Shown here: in pieces, positions 14,952 through 23,869 of the stretch | How positions within the stretch are numbered: the stretch's first letter is position 1 | Layout: every line of letters begins with the position of its first letter | NCBI GenBank assembly: GCA_016235255.1 | Contig: JACRLM010000102.1 | Location: 1 to 40,295, forward strand | Reading direction: 5' to 3' | Length of the DNA stretch: 40,295 nucleotides | Source: Nitrospinota bacterium | GTDB taxonomy: Bacteria; Nitrospinota_A; UBA7883; JACRLM01 | The notes under the pieces: generated by a model | Seen by the model: only the letters and a program-made list of their open reading frames with translations | Database searches by the model: none | Told to the model about the DNA's origin: nothing | Position numbers and translations under genes: made by a program

Positions 14952-17369
14952 ATGTCAAAGCGATATGTCTGCGTCCACGGCCATTTTTACCAGCCTCCGA
15001 GGGAAAATCCATGGCTTGAAATGATAGAAGTGCAGGATTCGGCCAGCCCCTACCACGACTGGAACGAGCGCATCAACCGGGAATGCTACGCGCCGAACAC
15101 GGTCTCCCGCATCCTCAACGGAGGCGGGCGCCTCAAGGAAATCGTAAACAACTTCGAGAAAATAAGCTTCAACGTCGGCCCCACCCTTTTTGGCTGGCTT
15201 GAAAAGCGCGATCCGCTCACCTACGGCAGGATTATCGCGGCGGACAAGGCCAGCGCCCACAGGAGGGGGGGGCATGGCTCGGCGTTGGCCCAGGCATACA
15301 ACCACATGATCATGCCGCTCGCCTCCGAGCACGACAAGAAAACGCAAATACTGTGGGGGATAGCCGATTTTGCCCACAGGTTTGACAGGCCGCCGGAGGG
15401 GATGTGGCTTCCGGAGACAGCGGTGGACAAAAGGACTCTCCAACTGATGAGCGAAGCAGGAGTCAAATTCACCATCCTGTGCCAGCGGCAGGCTGCGTCG
15501 GTGAAGGAAAGAGGGGAGAAAGAATGGAAGAATCCAGCGTCCGCCATCGACCCGTCCAGGGCGTATACCTGCCCGCTGGACGGCGAAGGATCGATATCAG
15601 TTTTCTTCTACGACGGCCCGATAAGCCAGGCTGTGGCCTTCGAAGGGATTTTAAGCAGCGCCGACAGGTTTGTCGAAAGGATCAGGGGGGGCTTTTCCGA
15701 CCACCGGACCTGGCCCCAACTGGTGAATATCGCCACCGACGGCGAATCATACGGCCATCACCACAAGTTCGGCGACATGACACTGGCATACGCCCTTCAT
15801 CACTTTGAACAGGCACACGACACCGTGCTGACAAATTACGGGGAGTTTTTGGACCTTTATCCGCCCGAAGCGGAAGTCCATATCCATGAAAATTCCGCAT
15901 GGTCGTGCGCCCACGGGGTGGAGCGCTGGAAGAGCGACTGCGGCTGCAGGATCGGGGGGAATCCCGGCTGGAACCAGAAATGGAGGACCCCATTGCGGGA
16001 AGCGCTGGACAGCCTCAAGAAAAAGCTCGATGAGGTCTTCGAGATGGAGGGCAAAGCGGTCTTCACCGATCCGTGGGAAGCGCGCAACGGCTACATAAAG
16101 GTGATTCTGGACAGGCGCGAGGCGGACCGGTTCCTGGCCATGGCGTCCGGCCGCGAGCTTTCAAGGGAAGAAAAGATAAAGGCGTTGAAGCTTCTGGAAA
16201 TGCAACGGCACGGGATGCTCATGTTCACGTCGTGCGGCTGGTTTTTCGACGACGTGTCCGGCATAGAGACGGTGCAGATATTAAAATACGCCTGCTGGGC
16301 GATGCAGCTTTGCGAAGAGGTGTCCGGTGTGCGCTGCGAGGATGAATTCCTGGAGACCCTGAGCCTGGCCAAAAGCAATGTGACCGTCCACGGCGACGCC
16401 GCCCAAATTTACCAACGGCATGTGCGGCCGGACAAGGCGACACTGGGCCGCGTGGTGGCCAACTATTCCATTTCAAAGGCCCTGGGCCAGGACACACAGC
16501 CAACCATGGGGGAGGCTTTCAGGATAACCGAGCATGGCCATGCGGGGGAGGAGCATGGGGACAACGCCCTGTTCTTGCAAAGAGCCCGGGCAGAATCGCT
16601 TATCACCCTGGAGGAGAGTTGGTTTCTTGTGGCCACGTTAAAGCTTGGCGGCACGGACATTTCCTGCTTCGTAAAGCCCGATGGGGAGGAACTGGCCTTT
16701 GGAACCGCCGTCACCAGGCTTTTCGCCGCGTGGAACCGCCGCCCCATCACGGAGGTCATAAGGATGCTCGACGAGATGTTCGGCCACGGCCAGACATACA
16801 CCCTCAAGGACCTTTTCGTGGAACAGCGCCGCAAGACCGTCAGCGGCATCATGGCCGGGCAGGTAAGCCGTTTCGCCGACACATACAAGAGCCTGTTCTG
16901 GGAGAACAGGAGGCTTATGGACTATTTCATAGACATAGGCGTGCCAATCCCCATGGAACTTAAGCTCGTGGCGCAATACATATTGGAAAAAGAGACCCTG
17001 TCCATCGCGGCGGACATAGAAAGCCAGGACTCCCTGGACAAACTGGGCGACATCATGTGGGACATGCAGAAGTGGGGGATCGAAGTGGAGTTGATGGCGG
17101 TCAAAAAGGAGCTGGAGACCCGGCTGCTGGGCAGGTTGAAAGAGACTCTCGAAAAACGCGACCTGCGGGGGGTGGCCGCGATCACAAGGATACTCCTGGG
17201 CCTGACCTCCTCCGGCCTTTCCATTGATGTATGGAGCCTGCAGAACATTTTCGCGGAAATATACGCCGAAAGGTCAAGAAAGCCCGCCGATCCTTTCTAT
17301 GGCAGCCGCGAACTCAAGAAGCTCGGAATCCTCCTGAGCTTCGCCCAGGAGGAGCCCCGCGGGGCCTGA
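14952..17369 (+). CDS. Glycoside hydrolase family 57 protein with DUF3536
   Basis: An 805-residue cytoplasmic protein. The GH57 catalytic barrel fills roughly the first 340 residues. Conserved region 1 is 'VCVHGHFYQPPRENPW', a later block is 'PPEGMWLPETAVD' with E155 as a good catalytic candidate, and 'NIATDGESYGHHHKFG' is a further conserved segment near residue 260. The rest matches the DUF3536 architecture and is largely helical. GH57 enzymes act on alpha-glucans (amylases, branching and transferase enzymes), but the substrate of the DUF3536 subgroup is not settled as far as I know. The ATG at 14952 has GGAG 5 nt upstream. The gene ends 6 nt before a convergent transglycosylase gene. Confidence 0.88.
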   Translation: MSKRYVCVHGHFYQPPRENPWLEMIEVQDSASPYHDWNERINRECYAPNTVSRILNGGGRLKEIVNNFEKISFNVGPTLFGWLEKRDPLTYGRIIAADKASAHRRGGHGSALAQAYNHMIMPLASEHDKKTQILWGIADFAHRFDRPPEGMWLPETAVDKRTLQLMSEAGVKFTILCQRQAASVKERGEKEWKNPASAIDPSRAYTCPLDGEGSISVFFYDGPISQAVAFEGILSSADRFVERIRGGFSDHRTWPQLVNIATDGESYGHHHKFGDMTLAYALHHFEQAHDTVLTNYGEFLDLYPPEAEVHIHENSAWSCAHGVERWKSDCGCRIGGNPGWNQKWRTPLREALDSLKKKLDEVFEMEGKAVFTDPWEARNGYIKVILDRREADRFLAMASGRELSREEKIKALKLLEMQRHGMLMFTSCGWFFDDVSGIETVQILKYACWAMQLCEEVSGVRCEDEFLETLSLAKSNVTVHGDAAQIYQRHVRPDKATLGRVVANYSISKALGQDTQPTMGEAFRITEHGHAGEEHGDNALFLQRARAESLITLEESWFLVATLKLGGTDISCFVKPDGEELAFGTAVTRLFAAWNRRPITEVIRMLDEMFGHGQTYTLKDLFVEQRRKTVSGIMAGQVSRFADTYKSLFWENRRLMDYFIDIGVPIPMELKLVAQYILEKETLSIAADIESQDSLDKLGDIMWDMQKWGIEVELMAVKKELETRLLGRLKETLEKRDLRGVAAITRILLGLTSSGLSIDVWSLQNIFAEIYAERSRKPADPFYGSRELKKLGILLSFAQEEPRGA

Positions 17370-17374
17370 TCCGG

Positions 17375-18004
17375 CTACACGGTCTCGCGGGTGGCCAGCC
17401 TCTCTATCCGGCTCTTTGCGTCGAGGACCTTGCGGGCAAAATTCATCACCACAACCTCGCCGCTTTCCAGCCTTTCGTCCAGCCTGCCAGGGCCGATGTT
17501 GTACGCCTCCAGCGCAAGCCTTGTGCTCCCGTACCGCTCTGTCATTTTTTTCAGGTAGAACGAGCCGACCTTCAGGTTTGTCTCCACGTCGAAAAGCCTT
17601 GAGGCCACCAGCGGGTGTATCTCCATCTCGCCGGCCAGGTAACGGGCCACAAAAGGCCGCACCTGCATAAGCCCCATGGCGCCCTGGCTGGACACCGCCG
17701 TCAGGTGGAATCCGCTCTCGATTTCAATAAGGGCAAGCAACAGGAACGGATTATGCCCATAGTCCTCGCTTTGACGGATTATGGACAACGCCAACTGCAT
17801 CTTTTCGCCGGAATTCAACTCGACGGCCTTGACGTTGAGGATATGCATGACCCCGGAAATTTCCTGGGCGGCCTCAAGCCTTTCAAGGGAAACATCGAAC
17901 TCCCTTTCCTTAAGCATCGTGTCGTTTGCGCTGAATATGCCTCCAAGCGCAAACTGGACAGTGATGGCGATAAGGTACAGGGGAATAAAAATCCTTTTTA
18001 TCAA
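17375..18004 (-). CDS. SLT-family lytic transglycosylase
   Basis: A 209-residue exported murein transglycosylase. The signal segment is residues 1-21 ('IFIPLYLIAITVQFALGG'). The lysozyme-like SLT domain begins near residue 70: 'ALIEIESGFH' with catalytic E96, 'SSQGAMGLMQVRP' and 'ALEAYNIGPGRLDE'. It cleaves the MurNAc-GlcNAc bond of peptidoglycan in the periplasm, forming 1,6-anhydro ends. The extra ~50 residues between signal and catalytic domain are not recognised. It is convergent with the GH57 gene. Confidence 0.9.
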   Translation of the reverse strand: MIKRIFIPLYLIAITVQFALGGIFSANDTMLKEREFDVSLERLEAAQEISGVMHILNVKAVELNSGEKMQLALSIIRQSEDYGHNPFLLLALIEIESGFHLTAVSSQGAMGLMQVRPFVARYLAGEMEIHPLVASRLFDVETNLKVGSFYLKKMTERYGSTRLALEAYNIGPGRLDERLESGEVVVMNFARKVLDAKSRIERLATRETV

Positions 18005-18184
18005 GATTCTTTCCTTCGCTTTGTTTTAGTTTGGAATGAAATTTGTATGGTTGGCTGTTGTGTGGTTAGCCGTCGCCGTTTAGTGGCTGCACTTACTGCT
18101 TCATAGGGGTTTATATAACCCTTAATAGAGGCCAAAGTCAACCCTAAATAGCGGCATTAGAAGCAAGCATGAACAAAAACAATG

Positions 18185-18193
18185 TGATAGAAT
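18185..18193 (+). promoter_or_regulatory. Extended -10 promoter candidate
   Basis: TGATAGAAT (hexamer TAGAAT at 18188-18193), with no good -35, lies 87 nt upstream of the ATG at 18281. The preceding gap (18005-18180) also holds the small palindrome GGGTT-TATAT-AACCC at 18107-18121. I see no gene in it. Confidence 0.4.
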
Positions 18194-18280
18194 GACAATG
18201 GGTGGTGTTGGAACTTATTACGGCGCAAGAATCTGTCAAACTTTTGGCGGAGAACGCCCAGTCACCAGGATGACGCTGTC

Positions 18281-20896
18281 ATGATCATCAAGTGCCCTCG
18301 TTGCGCATCGCGATATAAAATTGACGCCTCTTCGGTGAGCGAGGAGGGGCAGTTTGCAAAGTGCGCCAAGTGCGAGAACGTGTTTTTCATCCGCAAACGC
18401 CCTGATGAAGAGATAGCCCGCCTCAAGGAACGCAAGGAGGGGAAAAAAGCGCCACTGCCCACCCCCCAGGTTGAAGAGAAAAGACCTGCGGCCGTCACCG
18501 CGCCCCAAGAGCAGCCGGCTGAGATGATCGAGCCGGCGATGGAGGCGGAAAAGGTGTCCATGGAACCGATCCAGGCGCCGCCTGCGGAACGCATGGAGGA
18601 GGCCTCGATTACCGCCGATGAAACGCCGACCGAGCATTTCAATATTCCAACTAAGACCGAAGGACCAGCGCTGGAGAAGTCTTCTGGAGAAGAGATCGTT
18701 ATACAGTCCGACGACATCGCGGCGCTGATCGCCGCCAACGCTCCGAAAGCGGAGCCAGTGAAAGAAGAACCGGCGGAGGTAAGCCAGGACGACATCGCGG
18801 CGTTGATCGCCGCCAACGCGCCCCAGCCGGAACCTGTGAAAGAAGAATCTGCGGGGGTAAGCCAGGACGATATCGCGGCGTTGATCGCCGCCAACGCGCC
18901 CCAGCCGGAACCTGTGAAAGAAGAACCTGCGGGGGTAAGCCAGGACGACATCGCGGCGCTGATCGCCGCCAACGCTCCGAAACCTGCGCCTGTGAAAGAA
19001 GAACCTGCGGGGGTAAGCCAGGACGACATCGCGGCGCTGATCGCCGCCAACGCTCCGAAAGCGGAGCCTGTGAAAGAAGAACCGGCGGAGGTAAGCCAAG
19101 ACGACATCGCGGCTTTGATCGCCGCCAACGCTCCGAAACCTGCGCCTGTGAAAGAAGAACCTGCGGGGGTAAGCCAGGACGACATCGCGGCTTTGATCGC
19201 CGCCAACGCTCCCAAACCCGCGCCTGTGAAAGAAGAACTTGCGGAGGTAAGCCAGGACGACATCGCGGCTTTAATCGCCGCCAACGCTCCCAAACCCGCG
19301 CCTGTGAAAGAAGAACCTGCGGAGGTAAGCCAGGACGATATCGCGGCTTTGATCGCCGCCAACGCTCCGAAACCTGCGCCTGTGAAAGAGGAACCGGAGG
19401 GGGTACGCCAGGACGACATCGCGGCTTTAATCGCCGCCAACGCTCCGAAATCCGCGCCTGTGAAAGAAGAACCGGCGGCGATTGTGGAATCCGCTGGCGG
19501 GCAGGATGACATAGATTCTCTTCTTGCCGCATATTCGCCAAAGGACTCCGGCGCTAAACAGGCCGCTTCGGCCGCCCCGGCTGGCCAGCAAGATGAGATA
19601 GACGCGCTTCTGGCCTCCGTCATGCCCGGCGGGGCCGGGAGCCCGAAACCCAAAGCGGCTCCCGGGAAAAAGGAAGGCGAAATTATTTCACAATCCGATC
19701 TTGACGCTCTTTTAATGCAGCCGGCCCCCGCCGCCGCGCCGGTCGCTCAGGCGGAGGCCCAGGAAAAGGAGCCGGAAACATATATATCGCAGGACGACAT
19801 CGACACCATCCTTGGCGGCGAAACGATGGTGGAGGAAAAGGCCGCCACGGCCGTGGCCCCGGCTGAAAAGGAAAGCGATGAAGAAGGATTCCTCACGCAG
19901 GACACGCTTGACGCGCTTTTGATGGAGGCGGGAAGCGGCGATGTCGAAAAAGCGGCTGAAACACTGGCCCCGGCGCTGGCAGAATCTCCGGACCTGGAGC
20001 TTGACAGGATATTGTCCGGAGGCGGGGAGACCGGACTGGAATCGCTGTTCGAGGAGACCGGCGGCGCGATGGCCGCGGCCGAACCCGCAGCCGCGCCTCA
20101 AAAGGCCGCCCAACCGGCCCCGGAAGTCTCCATGCCTGCGCCGTCATTCGATAAAACGATGGTGATCCCCCCTCCCGCCATGATCGAGGAAGAGGAGGAG
20201 CTTCCGCTGGACAGGCGGATACAGATGGAACACGAGGACGAACACCGCGCAAAATTCCAGCTTCGCATGCCGGCGTTCGTGACGGCTGTAATCGGCAAGA
20301 TCATGCCGTTGCTCAGGAAAATACATATCCCGGCGATAAAGCTTCCGTTCAAGCTCCCCTTCAGGATTCCGCTGATAGGCGCGCTGCCTCCCAGGGCCGT
20401 CGGCATACTGGCCGGAGCTGTGGCGGCGGTTGTGATCGGGACTGGAGTTGGCGGTTACCTGTTCCTGTCCGGCGGCAAGGCAAAGCCTGTGGAGCAGGCC
20501 GCGGTGGAAACGGGCAAGGCCCCTGGCGCCGGGCCGGCAAAGGAAGCAAAACCGGAGGATGTGAAGCAGGCCGTGGCCGTCAAGCCTTCAGGCCCCACAG
20601 TGAAGCTTGGTGTGTACCTGCCCGTGGACTTCGACGCGGAGGCCACAAGGATCATGAACATGGACGTGGAGCTGATATTCGACTCTGACATCATGGCCGG
20701 CGCCGTGCGCGACAGGATGTTCTTCACCGAAGTGACCGTTGAAAAGCAGATAGACTCGTTCTTCCGCGACAAGTTCTATGAGGAAACCGTGTTTGCCCAG
20801 GATAAGCTTGAAGAGTACCTTGTCCAGAACCTGAAGGCTGTGGAGCAGTTCGCCGGGCTAAAGGACGTGAAGCTCAGGAATTTCGCGGTGGAATAG
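18281..20896 (+). CDS. Zinc-ribbon membrane protein with an array of FliM-N-like motifs and a FliL-like tail
   Basis: An 871-residue protein I do not recognise as a whole. Residues 1-41 form an MJ0042-type zinc ribbon ('IIKCPRCASRYKID', 'KCAKCENVFF'). A charged linker runs to ~140. Residues 144-403 are ten near-identical 26-residue repeats with core 'SQDDIAALIAANAP' and a 'PVKEEPAEV' spacer. Degenerate copies follow: DDIDSLLAA, DEIDALLAS, SDLDALLMQ, DDIDTILGG, DTLDALLME. This core matches the 'SQDEIDALL' peptide at the N-terminus of FliM and FliN/FliY, which in FliM binds phospho-CheY (family knowledge). A basic amphipathic stretch (~655-695) and one membrane helix (~705-727) precede a C-terminal ~100 residues. 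These resemble FliL ('MNMDVELIF'...'VKLRNFAV'); this match is tentative. Topology suggests the repeats are cytoplasmic and the tail periplasmic. Confidence 0.85.
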   Translation: MIIKCPRCASRYKIDASSVSEEGQFAKCAKCENVFFIRKRPDEEIARLKERKEGKKAPLPTPQVEEKRPAAVTAPQEQPAEMIEPAMEAEKVSMEPIQAPPAERMEEASITADETPTEHFNIPTKTEGPALEKSSGEEIVIQSDDIAALIAANAPKAEPVKEEPAEVSQDDIAALIAANAPQPEPVKEESAGVSQDDIAALIAANAPQPEPVKEEPAGVSQDDIAALIAANAPKPAPVKEEPAGVSQDDIAALIAANAPKAEPVKEEPAEVSQDDIAALIAANAPKPAPVKEEPAGVSQDDIAALIAANAPKPAPVKEELAEVSQDDIAALIAANAPKPAPVKEEPAEVSQDDIAALIAANAPKPAPVKEEPEGVRQDDIAALIAANAPKSAPVKEEPAAIVESAGGQDDIDSLLAAYSPKDSGAKQAASAAPAGQQDEIDALLASVMPGGAGSPKPKAAPGKKEGEIISQSDLDALLMQPAPAAAPVAQAEAQEKEPETYISQDDIDTILGGETMVEEKAATAVAPAEKESDEEGFLTQDTLDALLMEAGSGDVEKAAETLAPALAESPDLELDRILSGGGETGLESLFEETGGAMAAAEPAAAPQKAAQPAPEVSMPAPSFDKTMVIPPPAMIEEEEELPLDRRIQMEHEDEHRAKFQLRMPAFVTAVIGKIMPLLRKIHIPAIKLPFKLPFRIPLIGALPPRAVGILAGAVAAVVIGTGVGGYLFLSGGKAKPVEQAAVETGKAPGAGPAKEAKPEDVKQAVAVKPSGPTVKLGVYLPVDFDAEATRIMNMDVELIFDSDIMAGAVRDRMFFTEVTVEKQIDSFFRDKFYEETVFAQDKLEEYLVQNLKAVEQFAGLKDVKLRNFAVE
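18710..19489 (+). repeat. Ten tandem 78-bp in-frame repeats
   Basis: Ten head-to-tail units of exactly 78 bp (26 codons) are nearly identical at DNA level. They vary at a few codons (for example AAGCGGAGCC versus AACCTGCGCC). Such uniformity points to recent expansion by slippage or unequal recombination. The period is a whole number of codons, so copy-number change keeps the frame. The long open frames on the opposite strand here are by-products of the repeat. Confidence 0.95.
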
Positions 20897-20924
20897 CCCC
20901 GCCGGGGCGCCTGACTACCGGCCG

Positions 20925-21320
20925 TTATCTGGCTTCCTTGTCCGGCTGGTGGACTCCAAACGTGTTCCCCTCGGTGTCCAGAAAATAGCCCTGCCACGCC
21001 ATAGCCGGGATGGCAAACTTCGGCATGGCCACCAATCCTCCAGCCTGTTCGATTTTTCCGGCTGTCGCGTCGAAATTATCCACCACCACAGTGCACACAA
21101 AGGCGTTCGCCCCCTGCGCGCTTTTGGGCGCGGCGCATGGACGCTGGAGCAGGCCGCCGTTGATGCCAGGCTCCTTGCTATCTTTCGGGGCGGTCATCAC
21201 CGCCCAATATGGCGGCTCTTCCATCAGTTTGGGAAATTCCCAGCCGAACACGCCTGAATAGAACTTGATGGCCCGTTCTATGTTCTCCGCCTGTATCTCA
21301 AAATGCATCACCCTGTTCAT
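20925..21320 (-). CDS. VOC (glyoxalase/bleomycin-resistance superfamily) protein
   Basis: A 131-residue single VOC domain pair. It begins 'VMHFEIQAENIERAIKFYSGVFGW' (first beta-alpha-beta module) and ends 'GYFLDTEGNTFGVHQPDK' (second module). The H6...E residues fit the usual metal-ligand positions, but the substrate cannot be inferred. The ATG overlaps the stop of the SRPBCC gene by 4 nt, so the two form an operon, a pairing often seen among small stress or lipid-ligand proteins. Confidence 0.85.
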   Translation of the reverse strand: MNRVMHFEIQAENIERAIKFYSGVFGWEFPKLMEEPPYWAVMTAPKDSKEPGINGGLLQRPCAAPKSAQGANAFVCTVVVDNFDATAGKIEQAGGLVAMPKFAIPAMAWQGYFLDTEGNTFGVHQPDKEAR

Positions 21321-21733
21321 GCTTTGAGCCCTTCCACATATTTCCTGAAATTATCGAGGATGGCCTGCCAGCCCGCCCTTTGCATTTCCACCGGATTCTC
21401 CGTCTCCGCCTCGAATGTCTCCGTCACCTCGGTCAAGCCGCCTTTCTCGCTGAAAGTAACGCTCACCTTTCTGCCGCCGGCGATGGTGTATTCGATGGAA
21501 TTGAAAGGTTCCACCGCCGTATATACCCCTTCAAAGTCGAAGCCGGCGCTTCCGTCCTTCGCCGCCATCGTGATGCTGAATTTGCCCCGCCGCCGGAGGT
21601 CGTTCACCGCGTTTGGCGCATGCCAGCCGTCCGAGGCGTGATACCAGTTCTTTATATGCCCGGCTTGCGTCCAAAGTCTCCAGACTTTCTCGATGTCAGC
21701 CCGGACGGTGGCCTGGACTGTTATGGCCTCCAT
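21317..21733 (-). CDS. SRPBCC / AHSA1-like domain protein
   Basis: A 138-residue protein of the START/AHSA1 (Aha1 C-terminal homology, YndB-like) superfamily. 'ITVQATVRADIEKVWRLWTQ', 'IKNWYHASDGWHAP', 'GKFSITMAAKDGSAGFDFEG' and 'GWQAILDNFRKYVEGL' are typical. Members bind hydrophobic ligands; no specific role is clear. I used the ATG at 21733, which has GGGAGC just upstream; the open frame extends to 21925, but the extra sequence is unlike the family. Confidence 0.85.
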   Translation of the reverse strand: MEAITVQATVRADIEKVWRLWTQAGHIKNWYHASDGWHAPNAVNDLRRRGKFSITMAAKDGSAGFDFEGVYTAVEPFNSIEYTIAGGRKVSVTFSEKGGLTEVTETFEAETENPVEMQRAGWQAILDNFRKYVEGLKA

Positions 21734-21860
21734 ATGCGCTCCCGCTAATTGTGTGTCACCGGGAAAACCGGCCTTGGAAAACAGGGACGCGCATCGCAGC
21801 CAACGGTCCTCTCCGCCAATGAAATGGGAAGCGGGAGCGCGTTGATCCTGCGGCCTTAAA

Positions 21861-22406
21861 TCACCGCTTCCCGATAAGCGACAAAAACTCCTGCCTTGTC
21901 CTCGGATCGTTCTTAAAGCTGCCAAGCATGGCGGAGGTCACCGTCACGGAATTCTGTTTTTCAACCCCCCGCATCGCCATGCAAAGATGGAGCGCCTCGA
22001 TGACCACTCCCACCCCCTTCGGACGGAGGTTTTTGTCCAGCGCGGTGGCGATCTGGTTTGTGAGCCGTTCCTGCACCTGGAGCCTGCGGGAGAACGCCTC
22101 CACCACCCTGGGAATCTTCGACAGCCCTATTATCTTGCCGTCCGGGATGTACGCAACGTGGGCCTTGCCGTAAAAGGGAAGCATGTGGTGTTCGCAAAGC
22201 GAGAACATGTCAATGTCCTTCACGATCACCATCTCGTCGCAGTCTTCGGTGAAAATGGCCCCTTTCATTATATTGTCCACGTCCATCCTGTATCCGGACG
22301 TAAGGTGGTGGAGCGATTTTTCCACCCTTTCCGGGGTCTTTATAAGACCCTCGCGGAATGGGTCTTCCCCGAGTTGGGCCAGCATTTTGCGGATTATTTC
22401 CTGCAT
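21861..22406 (-). CDS. folE: GTP cyclohydrolase I
   Basis: A 181-residue enzyme converting GTP to 7,8-dihydroneopterin triphosphate, the first step of tetrahydrofolate synthesis. Zinc ligands C71 and H74 ([11 protein letters not shown]) and C142 (LHLCMAMRG) are present, as are 'GLIKTPERV' and '[18 protein letters not shown]'. AAGGAG precedes the ATG. The gene lies 127 nt upstream of the SRPBCC gene and 135 nt downstream of the HU gene and appears to be a separate unit. Confidence 0.97.
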   Translation of the reverse strand: MQEIIRKMLAQLGEDPFREGLIKTPERVEKSLHHLTSGYRMDVDNIMKGAIFTEDCDEMVIVKDIDMFSLCEHHMLPFYGKAHVAYIPDGKIIGLSKIPRVVEAFSRRLQVQERLTNQIATALDKNLRPKGVGVVIEALHLCMAMRGVEKQNSVTVTSAMLGSFKNDPRTRQEFLSLIGKR

Positions 22407-22541
22407 CGGAACTCCTTGGTCAATTAATGGCGGACAACAAACTCTTCAAGGACGAGTGGCGGCTGGTTTGATTCGCGGCCCTGCGCACAGGCAGGCGGCG
22501 CGGCGCGGCCGCCGGAACAGACTCCGGCGTTGTCCCGCGTC

Positions 22542-22826
22542 TTAGGCCTGCTGCCCGTTCACCGCCAGCTTGAACCGCTTGCCGGCCTTGAACCTCACCA
22601 CTGTGCGGGCGGTTATCTCAGCCTCCTCGCCGGTCTTGGGATTGCGCCCGACGCGCGGATTCTTGCTGCGCGTCTGGAAAGAGCCGAACCTGCGCAGGAT
22701 GACTGTCTCGTTCTTGGACAGGGATTCCTTTACCAGGTTTATGATGGTTTCCACCGCCACGTCCGCGTCCTGTTTTGAAAGACCCGTCCGCTCCGCCACC
22801 ATGTTAATGATGTCTATCTTGGTCAT
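22542..22826 (-). CDS. HU/IHF-family DNA-binding protein
   Basis: A 94-residue histone-like protein. The helical N-terminus 'KIDIINMVAERTGLSKQDAD' and 'ETVILRRFGSFQTRSK' are followed by the DNA-embracing arm 'NPRVGRNPKTGEEAEI' and 'RTVVRFKAGKRFKLAVN'. HU and IHF-alpha are hard to separate; the arm 'RVGRNPKTGE' fits both. It bends DNA and helps organise the nucleoid. Confidence 0.93.
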   Translation of the reverse strand: MTKIDIINMVAERTGLSKQDADVAVETIINLVKESLSKNETVILRRFGSFQTRSKNPRVGRNPKTGEEAEITARTVVRFKAGKRFKLAVNGQQA

Positions 22827-22895
22827 GACCGGCCACCTTTTCCCTTAACGTTGGTTCACTAAGAACGGCCCACCTCGCCGCTTTTCACGTATCGT

Positions 22896-22901
22896 ATTAT
22901 A
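22896..22901 (-). promoter_or_regulatory. -10 element upstream of the HU gene
   Basis: On the minus strand this is a perfect TATAAT about 70 nt before the HU start codon, in an AT-rich segment. The -35 region is poor (TTAAAT or TTTAAA at 17-18 nt). Position fits the HU gene as its target. Confidence 0.4.
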
Positions 22902-22942
22902 AATCAGATTCATATGGAATTTAAAAGTGTTATTTTTTATTT

Positions 22943-23860
22943 TCAACGGAATTTCACCGCCCCGGCCACACATTCCTCCACAAGCTTTGAAAACCATGCG
23001 CCGATCCTGCACACGTCCCCTTTTCTTTCACCCACCGAAACGGCGAATATCATGTCCCCGTCGTATGGCGTGTGCGATGGATTCACGGCTCTTGCGATGC
23101 CGTCGTGGGCCATCACGGCCGTCCGCTGCAATTCGGCCTTGGTCAGCGCCGCGTCGGTGAACACCACTCCAATCACAGTGTTGCCAAAATCGGGAGACGG
23201 AGCCGAAGAGCCAAGGTACGGGATGAATCCGCCCTTCTCATCACGCGGCCCGGCGATTATCTTCCCGCTTTGCGGATCGGTCACCGCTCCATAACAGTTG
23301 ACCACCATCACCGCCCCCGCCGTGACGCCGTCTTCCATCGTCACCATCCGGCAAGCCAGCCCGCCGGGCGATCTTTTGTCCAGCCCCATATACTTGCCCA
23401 CGGTGGCGCCGGTCCCCGCGCCGATCCGTCCGTCCCGGAAGTCCTGCCTTTCAGAGGCCACGCACGCGGCGTATCCCTCGTCCGGGCCGGGCCGTTTTCC
23501 TCCAGATCCTTCCACAAGGTCGAATATCACCGCCGCCGGGACTATCGGCACCTTTATCCCGCCGGCGCTAAACCCCCTCCCCTTTTCCTCCAGATACCGC
23601 CTTGCGCCAGCCGCCGCAGCCAGCCCGAAGGCCGAGCCGCCGGTGAGAACTATCGCGTCCACCCCCGCCACAAGGCGCGATGGCTCCAGCAGGTCCGTCT
23701 CCTGCGAACCGGGGGCGCCTCCCGCCACATGCACGGAGGCTGGTGAGCTTTTTTCGAAGACCACCGCCGTGCAGCCTGTGGCGCAGGTTTCGCTGGACCA
23801 GTGCCCGATCCGGACGCCGGGCATTCCCGAAAAGGGCCGGCATAGAGTATTATTTGGCAT
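22943..23860 (-). CDS. P1-family (DmpA-like) peptidase/hydrolase
   Basis: A 305-residue member of the DmpA/P1 N-terminal-nucleophile family, made as a single chain that usually self-cleaves. Family blocks include 'PGVRIGHWSSETCATGCTAV', 'AIVLTGGSAFGLAAAAGARR', 'GRIGAGTGATVGKYMGLDKR' and 'AVMVVNCYGAVTDPQSGKII'. Members include aminopeptidases, beta-peptidases and esterases, so the substrate is open. No signal peptide is seen, implying the cytoplasm. It is 9 nt downstream of the receiver-phosphatase gene, so the two may share a transcript. Confidence 0.87.
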   Translation of the reverse strand: MPNNTLCRPFSGMPGVRIGHWSSETCATGCTAVVFEKSSPASVHVAGGAPGSQETDLLEPSRLVAGVDAIVLTGGSAFGLAAAAGARRYLEEKGRGFSAGGIKVPIVPAAVIFDLVEGSGGKRPGPDEGYAACVASERQDFRDGRIGAGTGATVGKYMGLDKRSPGGLACRMVTMEDGVTAGAVMVVNCYGAVTDPQSGKIIAGPRDEKGGFIPYLGSSAPSPDFGNTVIGVVFTDAALTKAELQRTAVMAHDGIARAVNPSHTPYDGDMIFAVSVGERKGDVCRIGAWFSKLVEECVAGAVKFR

Positions 23861-23869
23861 GCGCCGCGC

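Noticed and set aside
18710..19489. Tandem repeats considered as a CRISPR array
   Set aside because: Units are contiguous 78-bp in-frame coding repeats with no unique spacers.
18262..19653. A 463-codon open frame, and a second 287-codon one, on the minus strand across the repeat array
   Set aside because: Both are periodic translations of the same 78-bp repeats with no start context. The forward frame has a zinc ribbon, membrane helix and ribosome site.
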